Assembly (NCBI RefSeq): GCF_951230155.1
Contig: NZ_CATNVD010000024.1
Coordinates: 1 to 60,814, forward strand
From: Parablautia sp. Marseille-Q6255
GTDB taxonomy: Bacteria > Bacillota > Clostridia > Lachnospirales > Lachnospiraceae
Direction: 5' to 3'
Length of the DNA: 60,814 nucleotides
The notes under the pieces are model-generated. The model did no database searches, was not told the origin of the DNA, and was given only the letters and a program-made list of their open reading frames with translations. Every line of letters starts with the position of its first letter. Within the stretch, counting starts at the first letter, position 1. A program made the position numbers and the translations under genes. This document shows positions 43,956-55,526 of this stretch, piece after piece.

Positions 43956-44642
43956 ATGGAAACGCTGGCAGAAAATCTTCTCGAAGAGCTGACGTGTGAG
44001 GATGTATTTACGATCCCTGTTTTTGGCGGGATCGGCGTATCAGAGTCCACGGTGATGACATGGATCATCATGGCAGTTCTCGTACTGTTGTCTATCTGGC
44101 TGACGCACGGGATGCGTGTGACGAACATCAGCAAAAAGCAGGCGGCGGTCGAGGCAGCGGTGACGTGGATCAACAATTTCGTAGAAGATATGGTAGGAGA
44201 AGAAGGAAAGAAATATGTTCCTTATCTTGTAACAGTTCTGCTGTATGTCGCAACGGCGAATGTCATCGGGCTTGTCGGGGTGAAGCCGCCGACAAAGGAT
44301 TTAAGTGTCACAGCGGCACTGGCGCTGATGAGTATCGTACTGATCGAGGCGGCAGGTATCCGACAGAGAGGTGTGAAAAAGTGGGCAAAAAGCTTTGCCG
44401 AGCCTATGGCAGTGATCGCTCCGATCAATGTGATGGAGGTATTTATCCGCCCGCTGTCATTATGTATGCGACTGTTCGGAAATGTACTTGGAGCATTTGT
44501 TATCATGGAGCTGATCAAGATGGTGATACCGGTCGGTGTACCGCTCGTGTTCAGTTTCTATTTTGATATTTTTGACGGACTGATCCAGGCGTACGTGTTT
44601 GTATTCCTTACCTCTTTGTTCCTCAAAGAGGCGATCGAGTAA
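43956..44642 (+). CDS. atpB: ATP synthase F0 subunit a
   Basis: A 228-residue membrane subunit forming the proton half-channels. The essential Arg lies in RPLSLCMRLFGNVLGAFVI. About five hydrophobic helices are visible. ATG 43956 is used, with AAAGGAAG at 43941-43948; a GTG at 43953 is adjacent. No atpI precedes it. It is first in the order atpB-atpE-atpF-atpH/A-atpG-atpD-atpC. Confidence 0.95.
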   Translation: METLAENLLEELTCEDVFTIPVFGGIGVSESTVMTWIIMAVLVLLSIWLTHGMRVTNISKKQAAVEAAVTWINNFVEDMVGEEGKKYVPYLVTVLLYVATANVIGLVGVKPPTKDLSVTAALALMSIVLIEAAGIRQRGVKKWAKSFAEPMAVIAPINVMEVFIRPLSLCMRLFGNVLGAFVIMELIKMVIPVGVPLVFSFYFDIFDGLIQAYVFVFLTSLFLKEAIE

Positions 44643-44796
44643 CAGGAAGCAAAAATCCGGGCAATACGAAAAAGAACCGCAGGAAACACCAGAACCAAAA
44701 GAAACAAAAGAACCACAGGGAACATCAGAAATACAGAAAAGCATAAAAACACATAACAGGTGTAAAATCAGGGATTAAGAAAAGGAGACGAAAAAT
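44643..44796 (+). other. A-rich low-complexity spacer before atpE
   Basis: A 154-nt gap unusually rich in A and poor in T, with repeats of the form AGAACC/AGAAAC. An open frame runs through it but has no start codon or ribosome site. Such an unstructured stretch before the c-subunit gene may raise its translation, since c is needed in about ten copies. Confidence 0.45.
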
Positions 44797-45021
44797 ATGA
44801 ATACAATCATTGCAATCGGAGCAGGAATCGCAGCACTTACTGGTATCGGAGCAGGAATCGGTATCGGCATCGCAACAGGAAAGGCAACAGACGCAGTAGC
44901 AAGACAGCCGGAGGCAGACGGAAAGATCAGCAAGCTGCTCCTGATCGGTTGTGCAATGGCAGAGGGTACGGCGATCTTTGGCTTCGTAGTTGCGCTTTTG
45001 ATCATTCTGTTTTTGGGCTGA
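44797..45021 (+). CDS. atpE: ATP synthase F0 subunit c
   Basis: A 74-residue hairpin of two helices. The loop is ARQPEA and the ion-binding Glu lies in [13 protein letters not shown]. Compared with the sodium-type Ilyobacter c subunit, the helix-1 Gln is Ile ([15 protein letters not shown]) and the Ser after Glu is Gly, so sodium ligands are missing and proton coupling is likely. AAGGAG precedes the ATG. Confidence 0.96.
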   Translation: MNTIIAIGAGIAALTGIGAGIGIGIATGKATDAVARQPEADGKISKLLLIGCAMAEGTAIFGFVVALLIILFLG

Positions 45022-45057
45022 TGCAGGATTACATACTAAGAAAGGCAGGAAAAGACA

Positions 45058-45555
45058 GTGCTTCGGTTAGACTGGAATATTCTTTTTAATATCATCAACC
45101 TGCTGATTTTGTATCTGCTGATGAAACGGTTTCTGTTTAAGCCGGTGAATGAGATCCTGGCAAAACGTCAGGCAGAGGCGGACAGCAGATTTGCACAGGC
45201 AGATGCAAAGGAAGCGCAGGCAAAGGAAAGCTGTGAAAAATATGAGGCTCTGCTCCATGACGCGCAGAGTGAGAAGGATCGGATCGTGGCGGAAGCGCAT
45301 ACACAGGCGGGAAAAGAGTACGGACGCATTGTGGATGAGGCAAAGCGCACAGCAGACGGTATCGTAGAGAACGCAAAAGAGGATGCAAGAAAAGAAAAGA
45401 ATGCAATGATGCAGCAGGCAGACGCACAGATCAGAGAAATGGTGATCACGGCAGCTGCGAAGGTGGCAGGAGAAGCATCTGGAAGCGACAGCGACAGAAA
45501 GCTGTACGACGCGTTCCTGGCAGCACAGGAAAAAGATGAGCATGAGACAAAGTGA
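45058..45555 (+). CDS. atpF: ATP synthase F0 subunit b
   Basis: A 165-residue peripheral-stalk protein. One N-terminal membrane helix (about 7-25) is followed by a long charged coiled coil. The start is GTG at 45058, with AGGCAGGA upstream, giving LRLDWNILFNIINLLILY. It is a stand-alone b subunit, not fused to delta as in mycobacteria. Here delta is fused to alpha instead. Confidence 0.94.
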   Translation: MLRLDWNILFNIINLLILYLLMKRFLFKPVNEILAKRQAEADSRFAQADAKEAQAKESCEKYEALLHDAQSEKDRIVAEAHTQAGKEYGRIVDEAKRTADGIVENAKEDARKEKNAMMQQADAQIREMVITAAAKVAGEASGSDSDRKLYDAFLAAQEKDEHETK

Positions 45556-45570
45556 AATGGAGTGTAGGGT

Positions 45571-47598
45571 ATGTTGCAGGCAGTAGAAAAATATGCGCAG
45601 ATGATGCGTCAGCTTGAGATCCCGCAGGATGTCCAGAAGCATACCGCTGATATTTTTGAGGCGGTACCGCAGGTTCTTGACGATCTGTCAGACCCGACTG
45701 TTGATGTACAGAAAAAGCATCGTGTGATCGACAGAGTATTTCCGATGGAGATCAGGGATTTTTTAAAGCTCCTCTGCGATAATGATAAGATTTCGATGTT
45801 TTCGGATATCTGTGAAGCGTACCGCACGCAGATTCCGCAGAAAAAAGAAAGTGTCCGGGCCGTACTGCGCTATGTGACAGAGCCGGACGAGAAGCAGCTT
45901 GAGGGGATCCGCCGGTTTGTCCGGGAAAAATACGATCCGCAGGAGCTGGATTTTACGATGGTGAAGGACGCCTCTTTGGGAGGAGGTTTTATACTTACGG
46001 TCGGGGGCGAGGAGTTTGACTGGTCCCGAAATGGCAGGATCCGTCAGATGCAGGAGCGGCTGGAGCAGGGCGTTTCGGCACATCCGCAGAGCCTTGACGG
46101 TATTATCTCAATCCTGAAAAGTGAGATTGAGGATTTTGATCTGGAAGCAAAGGAAAAGGAAGTCGGCGTTGTAAGCTGGGTCGGTGACGGTATCGCAAAT
46201 ATTGACGGGATCGATCATGCGATGTATGGCGAGATCGTCGTCTTTGATAATGGGATCAAGGGTATGGTACAGGATATCCGCCGCGACGAGGTGGCCTGTA
46301 TTTTGTTTGGGCGCGATACAGGCATCCGCGAAGGCACGCGAGTGATGCGCACCGGAAAGAAGGCAGGTATCCCGGTAGGAGAAGCCTTCCTTGGCCGGGT
46401 GGTGGATCCCCTGGGAGCGCCGATCGACGGCGGCGGAGAGATCCGCGCTGCTTCGTATCTGCCAATGGAGGAGGAAGCTCCGGGGATCATTGAGCGTAAA
46501 TCGGTCAGCGTACCGCTGGAGACAGGCATCCTTGCGATCGACTCGATGTTTCCAATCGGGCGCGGTCAGCGTGAGCTGATCATCGGTGACCGTCAGACAG
46601 GAAAGACGTCGATCGCTCTGGATACAATTCTGAACCAGAAGGGGAAGGACGTGATCTGTATCTATGCAGCGATCGGACAGAAGGCGTCAACGGTCGCAAA
46701 GCTGGTAAATACATTGAAAAAGTATGAAGCATTTGACTATACGATCGTTGTAGCAGCTACTGCGTCTGATCCGGCGCCGCTGCAGTATGTGGCTCCTTAT
46801 GCGGCTACTGCCCTGGCAGAGTATTTTATGCGCGGCGGAAAAGATGTACTGATCGTTTATGATGATCTGTCCAAGCATGCAGTCGCATATCGTGCACTGT
46901 CACTTTTGCTGGAGCGTTCTCCGGGACGTGAGGCATATCCGGGCGATGTATTCTATCTGCATTCAAGACTTTTGGAGCGTTCCAGCCGGTTAAGTGATGA
47001 GGCGGGAGGCGGCTCGATCACAGCGCTTCCGATCATTGAGACGCAGGCAGGAGATGTTTCTGCCTATATTCCGACGAATGTGATTTCTATCACAGACGGA
47101 CAGATCTTTTTGGAGAGCGACCTGTTCTTCTCCGGCATGCGCCCGGCAGTCAATGTGGGTCTGTCTGTATCGCGTGTCGGCGGAGCTGCGCAGACAAAGG
47201 CGATGAAAAAGGCGGCAGGAAGCATCAGGATCGATCTGGCACAGTACCGCGAGATGGAGGTCTTTACACAGTTTAGCTCGGATCTGGATCCGGCGACCAA
47301 AGAGATGCTGCAGTATGGAAGAGGACTGATGGAGCTTTTGAAGCAGCCGCTTGGAGCTCCGCTCACGATGGAAGAGCAGGTTGTTACTCTGTGTGCGGTG
47401 ACAGGAAGGCTGCTGCTGGATATTCCGCTTTCTCAGATGAAGCGCTTCCAGAAGGAGATGCTTGCCTGGTTTTATACAGCAAAGCCGGAGATCATGAATG
47501 AGCTTGCGACCAGAAAAGAGCTGGGAGAGGAACTGAAAAACAGGATCCTTGAGGCAGCAAAGAGCTTCCGGGATCAGTGGCAGGAACAAGGTGAGTAA
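45571..47598 (+). CDS. atpA: Fused ATP synthase F1 delta-alpha subunit
   Basis: A 675-residue protein. Residues 1 to about 168 form a complete F1 delta (OSCP) domain, ending [30 protein letters not shown]. From about 172 a complete alpha subunit follows: [17 protein letters not shown], Walker A GDRQTGKT (339-346), and [24 protein letters not shown] with the alpha-type arginine-finger region downstream ([13 protein letters not shown]). There is no stop between them. Normally atpH and atpA are separate genes with one delta per three alphas. An internal ATG at 46048 (Met160) with AGGA 8 nt upstream could yield a normal-sized alpha of 516 residues. Confidence 0.93.
   Translation: MLQAVEKYAQMMRQLEIPQDVQKHTADIFEAVPQVLDDLSDPTVDVQKKHRVIDRVFPMEIRDFLKLLCDNDKISMFSDICEAYRTQIPQKKESVRAVLRYVTEPDEKQLEGIRRFVREKYDPQELDFTMVKDASLGGGFILTVGGEEFDWSRNGRIRQMQERLEQGVSAHPQSLDGIISILKSEIEDFDLEAKEKEVGVVSWVGDGIANIDGIDHAMYGEIVVFDNGIKGMVQDIRRDEVACILFGRDTGIREGTRVMRTGKKAGIPVGEAFLGRVVDPLGAPIDGGGEIRAASYLPMEEEAPGIIERKSVSVPLETGILAIDSMFPIGRGQRELIIGDRQTGKTSIALDTILNQKGKDVICIYAAIGQKASTVAKLVNTLKKYEAFDYTIVVAATASDPAPLQYVAPYAATALAEYFMRGGKDVLIVYDDLSKHAVAYRALSLLLERSPGREAYPGDVFYLHSRLLERSSRLSDEAGGGSITALPIIETQAGDVSAYIPTNVISITDGQIFLESDLFFSGMRPAVNVGLSVSRVGGAAQTKAMKKAAGSIRIDLAQYREMEVFTQFSSDLDPATKEMLQYGRGLMELLKQPLGAPLTMEEQVVTLCAVTGRLLLDIPLSQMKRFQKEMLAWFYTAKPEIMNELATRKELGEELKNRILEAAKSFRDQWQEQGE
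46036..46050 (+). promoter_or_regulatory. Possible internal ribosome site and start inside the delta-alpha gene
   Basis: AGGA at 46036-46039 lies 8 nt before an in-frame ATG at 46048-46050 (Met160 of the fusion). Initiation here would give a free alpha of 516 residues, close to the usual about 505. Confidence 0.35.
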
Positions 47599-49907
<2,309 letters not shown>

Positions 49908-49966
49908 GCAGTGGATCATACAGACAGATATTTCTCGGGCATCTTTTGGGAAGGAGCAAAGCAGCA

Positions 49967-50382
49967 TGGCTGAATTTTATCTGAGGGTCGTGGCAAGCGA
50001 CCGCGTGTTCTATAAAGGAACGTGCGAGATCGTTATCGTTCCGGGACTTGACGGCGAATGGGCATTTATGGCGCATCACGATAATATGATCGTGGCTGTG
50101 TCGCCGGGGCAGCTGCGTTTTAAACGGCCGGATGGGACATGGGAGACGGCGATAGTGGGCAGCGGGTTTGCCCAGGCAGCCAACAACCGCGTTACGGTCA
50201 TTGTTGATACAGCAGAACGGCCGGAGGAGATCGACGAGGTGCGCGCCCGCGAGGCGCTTGCCCGTGCGAAGGAGGAGCTGCGCCAGAAACAGTCGATCCA
50301 GGAGTACCGTATTTCTCAGGCAACGCTTGCAAGAGCAATGTCAAGATTAAAGGGAAGAAGAGACGGGACGATAAATATATAG
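49967..50382 (+). CDS. atpC: ATP synthase F1 subunit epsilon
   Basis: A 138-residue protein with the N-terminal beta-barrel (DRVFYKGTCEIVIVPGLDGEWAFMAHHDNMI) and a C-terminal helical hairpin (EIDEVRAREALARAKEELRQK). It inhibits ATP hydrolysis and links beta to the rotor. The start is ATG 49967 with GGAAGGAG upstream; the frame extends further up but overlaps atpD without a better site. It is the last gene of the operon. Confidence 0.94.
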
Positions 50383-50406
50383 AAGCACAGCAGCTTCAGA
50401 AAAAGG

Positions 50407-50466
50407 AAATCTCTGTTTCCGATCACTGCATCCGATGGCGGACAGTGCGGAGACGGAGATTTTTTA
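50407..50466 (+). terminator. Terminator of the ATP synthase operon
   Basis: AAATCTC with TTCCG pairs with CGGAG and GAGATTT across a loop containing CACTG/CAGTG (50407-50462), followed by Ts. Confidence 0.75.
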
Positions 50467-50605
50467 TGTACCGGTACTATAGAATTGCCTGAAAAAATAT
50501 GATAGAGTATTCGGTATAACAGAACGCTTTACAGATCAAAACGCACAGCGCGACAGATTTTGTGGGCATGGCAAAAGGAAGCTATTGGATGGAGGAGGAT
50601 TTTAA

Positions 50606-51334
50606 ATGAATGAGATGATCAGGCAGCTGTTTGAGCGCAGGTCCGTCCGTGTATTTGAGGACCGGAGGATCGACCCGAAGGACAAGGCGCTGATCCTGGA
50701 GGCAGCGGCAATGGCGCCTACTGCGGGAAATCAGCAGCTTTATACCATACTGGATATTACAGATCCATCTTTGAAGGAGGAGCTGGTAAAGACATGCGAC
50801 AACCAGCCGTTCATCGCAAAAGCGCAGATGGTGCTCATTTTCTGTGCAGACTGTCAGAAATGGTACGATGCGTTTGGGGATGCGGGCTGTGCCCCGAGAA
50901 AGCCGGGAGCCGGCGACCTGATGCTCGCGGTGACGGACGCGGCGATCGCGGCGCAGAATGCGGTGACGGCAGCGTGGAGTCTGGGGATCGGCTCCTGTTA
51001 TATCGGAGATGTGATGGAAAACTGTGAAACACAGCGCAGGCTGCTGCATCTTTCGCCGTATGTATTTCCGGCTGTGATGCTTGTGTTCGGCTATCCTACG
51101 CAGCAGCAAAAGGACAGGCAGAAGCCGCAGCGGACGGATCAGAAGTATATCGTACATGAGAACGGATATCGCTGTATGGACAGGGCAGAGCGAAAAGAGA
51201 TGTTTTCTCAAAAGGCAGGACAGAAGCCGTACGAGGAGTGGATGAAGGCGTTTTGTGACAGAAAGTACAATTCAGACTTTTCAAAAGAAATGACGCGGTC
51301 GGTGGATAAATATCTGGAAGCATTTCAGTCGTGA
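50606..51334 (+). CDS. Nitroreductase-family flavoprotein
   Basis: A 242-residue FMN oxidoreductase. The N-terminal MIRQLFERRSVRVFEDRRIDPKDKALILEAAAMAPTAGNQQLYTI is the FMN-binding pattern. AVTDAAIAAQNAVTAAWSLGIGSCYIGDVM and VFGYPTQQQKDRQKPQR complete the family features. Substrates are typically quinones, flavins or nitro compounds. GGAGGAGG precedes the ATG. It stands alone between the atp operon and the nucleoside genes. Confidence 0.92.
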   Translation: MNEMIRQLFERRSVRVFEDRRIDPKDKALILEAAAMAPTAGNQQLYTILDITDPSLKEELVKTCDNQPFIAKAQMVLIFCADCQKWYDAFGDAGCAPRKPGAGDLMLAVTDAAIAAQNAVTAAWSLGIGSCYIGDVMENCETQRRLLHLSPYVFPAVMLVFGYPTQQQKDRQKPQRTDQKYIVHENGYRCMDRAERKEMFSQKAGQKPYEEWMKAFCDRKYNSDFSKEMTRSVDKYLEAFQS

Positions 51335-51341
51335 GGGTGTG

Positions 51342-51370
51342 TTGTATTTGCTTACGGATGGTAGTATGAT
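51342..51370 (+). promoter_or_regulatory. Promoter of the nucleoside salvage genes
   Basis: TTGTAT (51342-51347), 17-bp spacer, TATGAT (51365-51370), 40 nt before udp. Confidence 0.6.
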
Positions 51371-51410
51371 AGGGATATAGCAGATTACTGCATTGGAGGA
51401 GGTGTGTTGT

Positions 51411-52196
51411 ATGCAGAATTATTCAGGTGAGATCGGTCTGCAGTATCATGTGCAGCTTAGAAAAGGAGACGTAGGACGCTATGTGATCCTTCCAGGGGAT
51501 CCGAAGCGGTGTGAAAAAATTGCCAGTCGGTTTGAGGATGCCCGGCTGGTCGCAGACAGTCGTGAATTTGTGACGTATACAGGGTATCTTGACGGGGAAA
51601 AGGTGAGCGTTACCTCGACCGGGATCGGAGGCCCTTCAGCGTCTATTGCTCTGGAAGAGCTGGCAAACTGCGGAGCAGATACTTTTATCCGTGTAGGGAC
51701 CTGCGGAGGCATGGATCTTGAAGTCAGGGGCGGGGATCTTGTCATTGCGACAGGAGCGATCCGCATGGAGGGTACGAGCAGAGAATATGCGCCGATCGAA
51801 TATCCGGCAGTGCCGGACCTTGCAGTGACAAACGCACTTGTAGAGGCGGCAGAAGCATGCGGCTATTGCTTCCATACGGGAGTAGTCCAGTGCAAGGATT
51901 CCTTCTACGGACAGCATGAACCGGAAACAAAACCGGCGGGGTACGAGCTGACAGATAAATGGCAGGCATGGCTGCGCATGGGCTGTAAGGCGTCTGAGAT
52001 GGAGTCTGCGGCGCTGTTTATCGTAGCGGGATACCGGAGAGTGAGATGCGGTTCGATTTTTCTGGCGATCGGTAATCAGGAGCGCGACCGTGCCGGCATG
52101 GAAAATCCGATCGTGCATGATACACAGGCAGCGATCACAAGCGCAGTAGAGGCGCTGCGCATCCTGATACGAAGAGACAAAGAAAAGAGACAATAA
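51411..52196 (+). CDS. udp: Uridine phosphorylase-like nucleoside phosphorylase
   Basis: A 261-residue enzyme that splits uridine (or deoxyuridine) with phosphate into uracil and (deoxy)ribose-1-phosphate. [14 protein letters not shown] is the phosphate-binding start, [16 protein letters not shown] and RVGTCGGM follow, and [12 protein letters not shown] is the nucleoside-binding end. ATG 51411 has GGAGGAGG upstream. It is followed by cdd and deoB, a coherent salvage set feeding ribose-5-phosphate. Confidence 0.92.
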   Translation: MQNYSGEIGLQYHVQLRKGDVGRYVILPGDPKRCEKIASRFEDARLVADSREFVTYTGYLDGEKVSVTSTGIGGPSASIALEELANCGADTFIRVGTCGGMDLEVRGGDLVIATGAIRMEGTSREYAPIEYPAVPDLAVTNALVEAAEACGYCFHTGVVQCKDSFYGQHEPETKPAGYELTDKWQAWLRMGCKASEMESAALFIVAGYRRVRCGSIFLAIGNQERDRAGMENPIVHDTQAAITSAVEALRILIRRDKEKRQ

Positions 52197-52275
52197 CAAA
52201 AATGTTTTTCTGGAAGTGAAATACACAAAGGTCTGGAGCAGCTGAGATAAGAAAAGCCTTTTTGGAGATGGAGGG

Positions 52276-52761
52276 ATGCACGATATGGCGGAAAAATGCG
52301 ATATGACAGAGAACCAGGGAAAAGAATTGACGCAGGAGCAGAAGCGGGAACTCGTAGAGCTGGCGTTAAAGGCAAGAGCGTTTTCGTATGCTCCATATTC
52401 CGGTTTTTCTGTGGGAGCGGCGCTTCTGGCAAAGGATGGACGTATTTTTACAGGCTGCAATGTGGAAAATGCGTCTTACGGAGCTACGAACTGCGCAGAG
52501 AGAACAGCGGTGTTCAAGGCAGTTTCCGAGGGAGCCAGAGCATTTGCGGCAATCGCTATTGCAGGGGGAGCACAGGACGCATCCGCGGATCAGATCGCAT
52601 CGCCGTGCGGGATATGCCGTCAGGTGCTTGCAGAATTTTGTGAACCGCAGGAGTTTCTTGTCTTACTTGGAAAAGACAATCTGACGTGGGAGGAGTATAC
52701 ACTGGAGGAGCTGCTTCCACTTAGCTTTTCCGGGCAGGATCTAAATGACAGGCATCTTTAG
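52276..52761 (+). CDS. cdd: Cytidine deaminase
   Basis: A 161-residue zinc enzyme that deaminates cytidine and deoxycytidine. The catalytic Cys and Glu lie in [16 protein letters not shown] and the two zinc Cys in [10 protein letters not shown]. It is somewhat longer than the usual about 135 residues because of an N-terminal extension of about 25 polar residues. The start is ATG 52276, with ATG 52285 a possibility. Confidence 0.95.
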   Translation: MHDMAEKCDMTENQGKELTQEQKRELVELALKARAFSYAPYSGFSVGAALLAKDGRIFTGCNVENASYGATNCAERTAVFKAVSEGARAFAAIAIAGGAQDASADQIASPCGICRQVLAEFCEPQEFLVLLGKDNLTWEEYTLEELLPLSFSGQDLNDRHL

Positions 52762-52789
52762 ACAGTATCAGAAAGGGTGGAGTAGTCAT

Positions 52790-53977
52790 ATGCGTTACAA
52801 ACGGATTTTTACGATTGTGATAGATTCTCTTGGCATCGGCTATATGCCAGACGCTGACCAGTATGGTGATAAGGGAGCAGATACACTGGGACATATCGCA
52901 CAGCACAGGGAAAATTTTCAGATCCCGAATCTGACAAAGCTGGGACTTGCGAATCTGTGTGATCTGAAAGGCATAGCTGCGGTGGAGCATCCGGCAGGAT
53001 ATTATGCAAAGCTTCGGGAGCGCAGCAGTGGTAAGGATACTATGACAGGCCACTGGGAGATCATGGGACTGTATGTGACAAAGCCATTTCAGACCTTCAG
53101 TGAGCACGGTTTCCCGAAGGAGCTGATCGCAGAGCTTGAGCGGCGTACAGGCAGACAGGTGATCGGAAATAAAAGCATCAGTGGGACAACGATACTGGAT
53201 GAGCTCGGGGAGGAAGAGATCAATCATGGGAAGCTGATCGTATATACTTCAGCAGATTCTGTTTTGCAGATCTGCGGCAACGAGGAGACGATGGGGTTGG
53301 AGACACTGTATCATTACTGTGAGATCGCGCGGGAGCTGACGATGCGGGACGAGTGGAAGGTAGGCAGAGTCATTGCGCGCCCATACACAGGGCGCAGAAA
53401 AGGTGAATTTAAGCGAACGGCAAACCGCCATGATTATGCACTGAAGCCGTTCGGGAAAACAGTGCTTAACGCATTGAAGGATCATGGGTTTGAGGTGATC
53501 TCTGTCGGAAAGATTTTTGATATTTTTGATGGCGAGGGGCTGACACAGTCCAACAAATCAAAGAGTTCCGTACACGGGATGGAGCAGACGATCGAGATCG
53601 CAGGACGTGATTTTACCGGGCTTTGCTTTACAAATCTTGTAGATTTTGATGCGCTGTGGGGTCACCGCAGAGACGTGCAGGGATATGCAATGGAACTGGA
53701 GCGCTTTGATGTGCTGCTTGGCAGACTGATGGATACGCTGCAGGAGGATGATCTGCTGATACTGACAGCAGACCACGGGAATGATCCGATGTATACAGGT
53801 ACGGACCATACGCGGGAAAAGGTGCCGTTCCTCGCCTGGTCACCCTCTATGAAAGGCAGCGGTCCTCTTCCCGAGCAGGATTGTTTTGCAGTAGTCGGAG
53901 CAACGATCGCGGACAATTTCGGGGTGGAGATGCCGCAGGGTTGCATCGGGACCTCACTGCTCAGTCAGCTGCGATAA
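52790..53977 (+). CDS. deoB: Phosphopentomutase
   Basis: A 395-residue alkaline-phosphatase-fold enzyme that interconverts (deoxy)ribose-1- and 5-phosphate. [31 protein letters not shown] and [10 protein letters not shown] (phosphoacceptor Thr) are the hallmark segments, with metal ligands in [27 protein letters not shown] 52790 is used, with GGGTGGAG upstream. It completes the udp-cdd-deoB salvage pathway. Confidence 0.96.
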   Translation: MRYKRIFTIVIDSLGIGYMPDADQYGDKGADTLGHIAQHRENFQIPNLTKLGLANLCDLKGIAAVEHPAGYYAKLRERSSGKDTMTGHWEIMGLYVTKPFQTFSEHGFPKELIAELERRTGRQVIGNKSISGTTILDELGEEEINHGKLIVYTSADSVLQICGNEETMGLETLYHYCEIARELTMRDEWKVGRVIARPYTGRRKGEFKRTANRHDYALKPFGKTVLNALKDHGFEVISVGKIFDIFDGEGLTQSNKSKSSVHGMEQTIEIAGRDFTGLCFTNLVDFDALWGHRRDVQGYAMELERFDVLLGRLMDTLQEDDLLILTADHGNDPMYTGTDHTREKVPFLAWSPSMKGSGPLPEQDCFAVVGATIADNFGVEMPQGCIGTSLLSQLR

Positions 53978-54065
53978 ATGCTTTTGTACCGTGTCAGATA
54001 TGGATTACAGATGAATAAAACATCGGTTTTGGGACAGACTGAATACAGAAGTTATTTGCAGATAG

Positions 54066-54104
54066 AATCCCGGGCAGCTGCGAAAGCTGTGCCGGGATTT
54101 TTTG
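54066..54104 (+). terminator. Terminator after deoB, directly before the next ribosome site
   Basis: AATCCCGG and CAGCT pair with AGCTG and CCGGGATT, followed by TTTTTT (54098-54103). The GGAGG of the next gene follows at once. Confidence 0.8.
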
Positions 54105-54114
54105 GAGGAAAGAT

Positions 54115-55458
54115 ATGTCCCAGTCACTTTGGAGAGAGTTTGATTATGAGAAAAGAGGGCTGCCGCAGTTTCCGAAGCTGCAAGGCAGACATAAGACAGA
54201 CGTTTTGATCATTGGAGGAGGATTATGCGGCGTTTTATGCGCGTGGTTTCTGGAGCAGGCAGGCGTAGACTATATGCTTGTAGAGGCAGACACGATCGGG
54301 AGTGGTATGACAGGAAACACGACCGCAAAACTCACTTCGCAGCATAATCTGATCTATGGCAAGCTGCTGCATCTGGTCGGGAAAGAGAGGGCTGCACAGT
54401 ATCTGCGCGCGAATGAGGAAGCTCTTTCGCAGTATCGGATCCTTGCAGAGATGGTCGACTGTGATTTTGAAGAAAAGGACGCTTTTGTGTATACAAGGTC
54501 AGACAGGAAAAAAATAGAGGATGAGGTGGAGGCAGTCAATGCGCTTGGATTTTCTACTGATTTCAGAGAGACGCTTGCGCTGCCATTTCCGATTAAGGGG
54601 GCGATCTGTTTTCCGGGGCAGGCGCAGTTTCATCCGATGAAGTTTCTGACAGGTATTGCAAAAGGACTGAATATATACGAGCATACATTTGTTCAGGAAT
54701 TGGCGCCGCATACGGCATATATTGGAGCTGAACCTGGGGAAGAGCGAGGGGAAATCTGTGCGGATCAGATCATTGTTGCCACGCATTTTCCTTTTTTGAA
54801 TAAGCATGGCGGCTATTTTCTGAAGCTGTATCAGCACAGATCTTATGTGCTTGGTCTGGAAGGCGCACAGGAGGTCGCGGGGATGTATCTGGATGAATCC
54901 CAGGAGGGACTTTCTTTTCGGAATTATGGAAATCTGTTGTTGCTTGGGGGCGGGAGCCACCGTACCGGAGCGCAGGGAGGCGGGTGGCAGGAGCTGCGCC
55001 GTTTTGCGAATCAGTATTATGCGGGAGCGAAGGAGAAGTACGCATGGGCGGCGCAGGATTGTATGAGCCTGGATGGCATCCCCTATATTGGAGCGTATTC
55101 GCGCAGGACGGCCGGGCTGTATGTGGCGTCCGGGTTTGGTAAATGGGGAATGACGTCTTCCATGGTGGCTGCAAAAATGCTTTGCGATCTGGTGACTGGA
55201 AAGGAACCGCAATACCGACAGCTGTACGATCCGGCGAGGCGCATGAAGAAATCGCAGCTTTTTTTAAACGGAACGCAGGCTGCCGTTCATCTGCTCACCC
55301 CATCTTTGCGCAGATGTCCGCATCTTGGATGTGCACTCAAGTGGAATCCACAGGAGCACTCCTGGGACTGTCCCTGTCATGGTTCCCGTTTTGAGGAGGA
55401 TGGAATGCTGATCGATAATCCGGCGACAGGTGATGCGGCGTCACTTGGACGGGATTGA
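54115..55458 (+). CDS. FAD-dependent oxidoreductase with C-terminal Rieske domain
   Basis: A 447-residue protein. The N-terminal DAO-type FAD fold is VLIIGGGLCGVLCAWFLEQAG. The C-terminal Rieske 2Fe-2S domain has all four ligands: Cys401 and His403 in CPHLGC, and Cys419 and His422 in CPCHGSRF. The substrate is unknown; relatives are annotated as amino-acid or glycine oxidase-like, and occur in Firmicutes. GGAGGAAAGAT precedes the ATG, directly after a terminator. No partner gene is obvious. Confidence 0.9.
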   Translation: MSQSLWREFDYEKRGLPQFPKLQGRHKTDVLIIGGGLCGVLCAWFLEQAGVDYMLVEADTIGSGMTGNTTAKLTSQHNLIYGKLLHLVGKERAAQYLRANEEALSQYRILAEMVDCDFEEKDAFVYTRSDRKKIEDEVEAVNALGFSTDFRETLALPFPIKGAICFPGQAQFHPMKFLTGIAKGLNIYEHTFVQELAPHTAYIGAEPGEERGEICADQIIVATHFPFLNKHGGYFLKLYQHRSYVLGLEGAQEVAGMYLDESQEGLSFRNYGNLLLLGGGSHRTGAQGGGWQELRRFANQYYAGAKEKYAWAAQDCMSLDGIPYIGAYSRRTAGLYVASGFGKWGMTSSMVAAKMLCDLVTGKEPQYRQLYDPARRMKKSQLFLNGTQAAVHLLTPSLRRCPHLGCALKWNPQEHSWDCPCHGSRFEEDGMLIDNPATGDAASLGRD

Positions 55459-55483
55459 TTTTGAACATATTCGGGGCTATACT
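55455..55483 (+). promoter_or_regulatory. Promoter of the PfkB kinase
   Basis: TTGATT (55455-55460), 17-bp spacer, TATACT (55478-55483), overlapping the end of the Rieske gene. Confidence 0.6.
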
Positions 55484-55526
55484 GTGCTGGAAGAAAACAG
55501 AAATGGATAAAGGCAGGAGGAAGCGT

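Noticed and set aside
44644-44777. Open frame rich in Glu, Pro and Lys between atpB and atpE
   Set aside because: It has no start codon or ribosome site. The composition is explained by A-rich low-complexity DNA.
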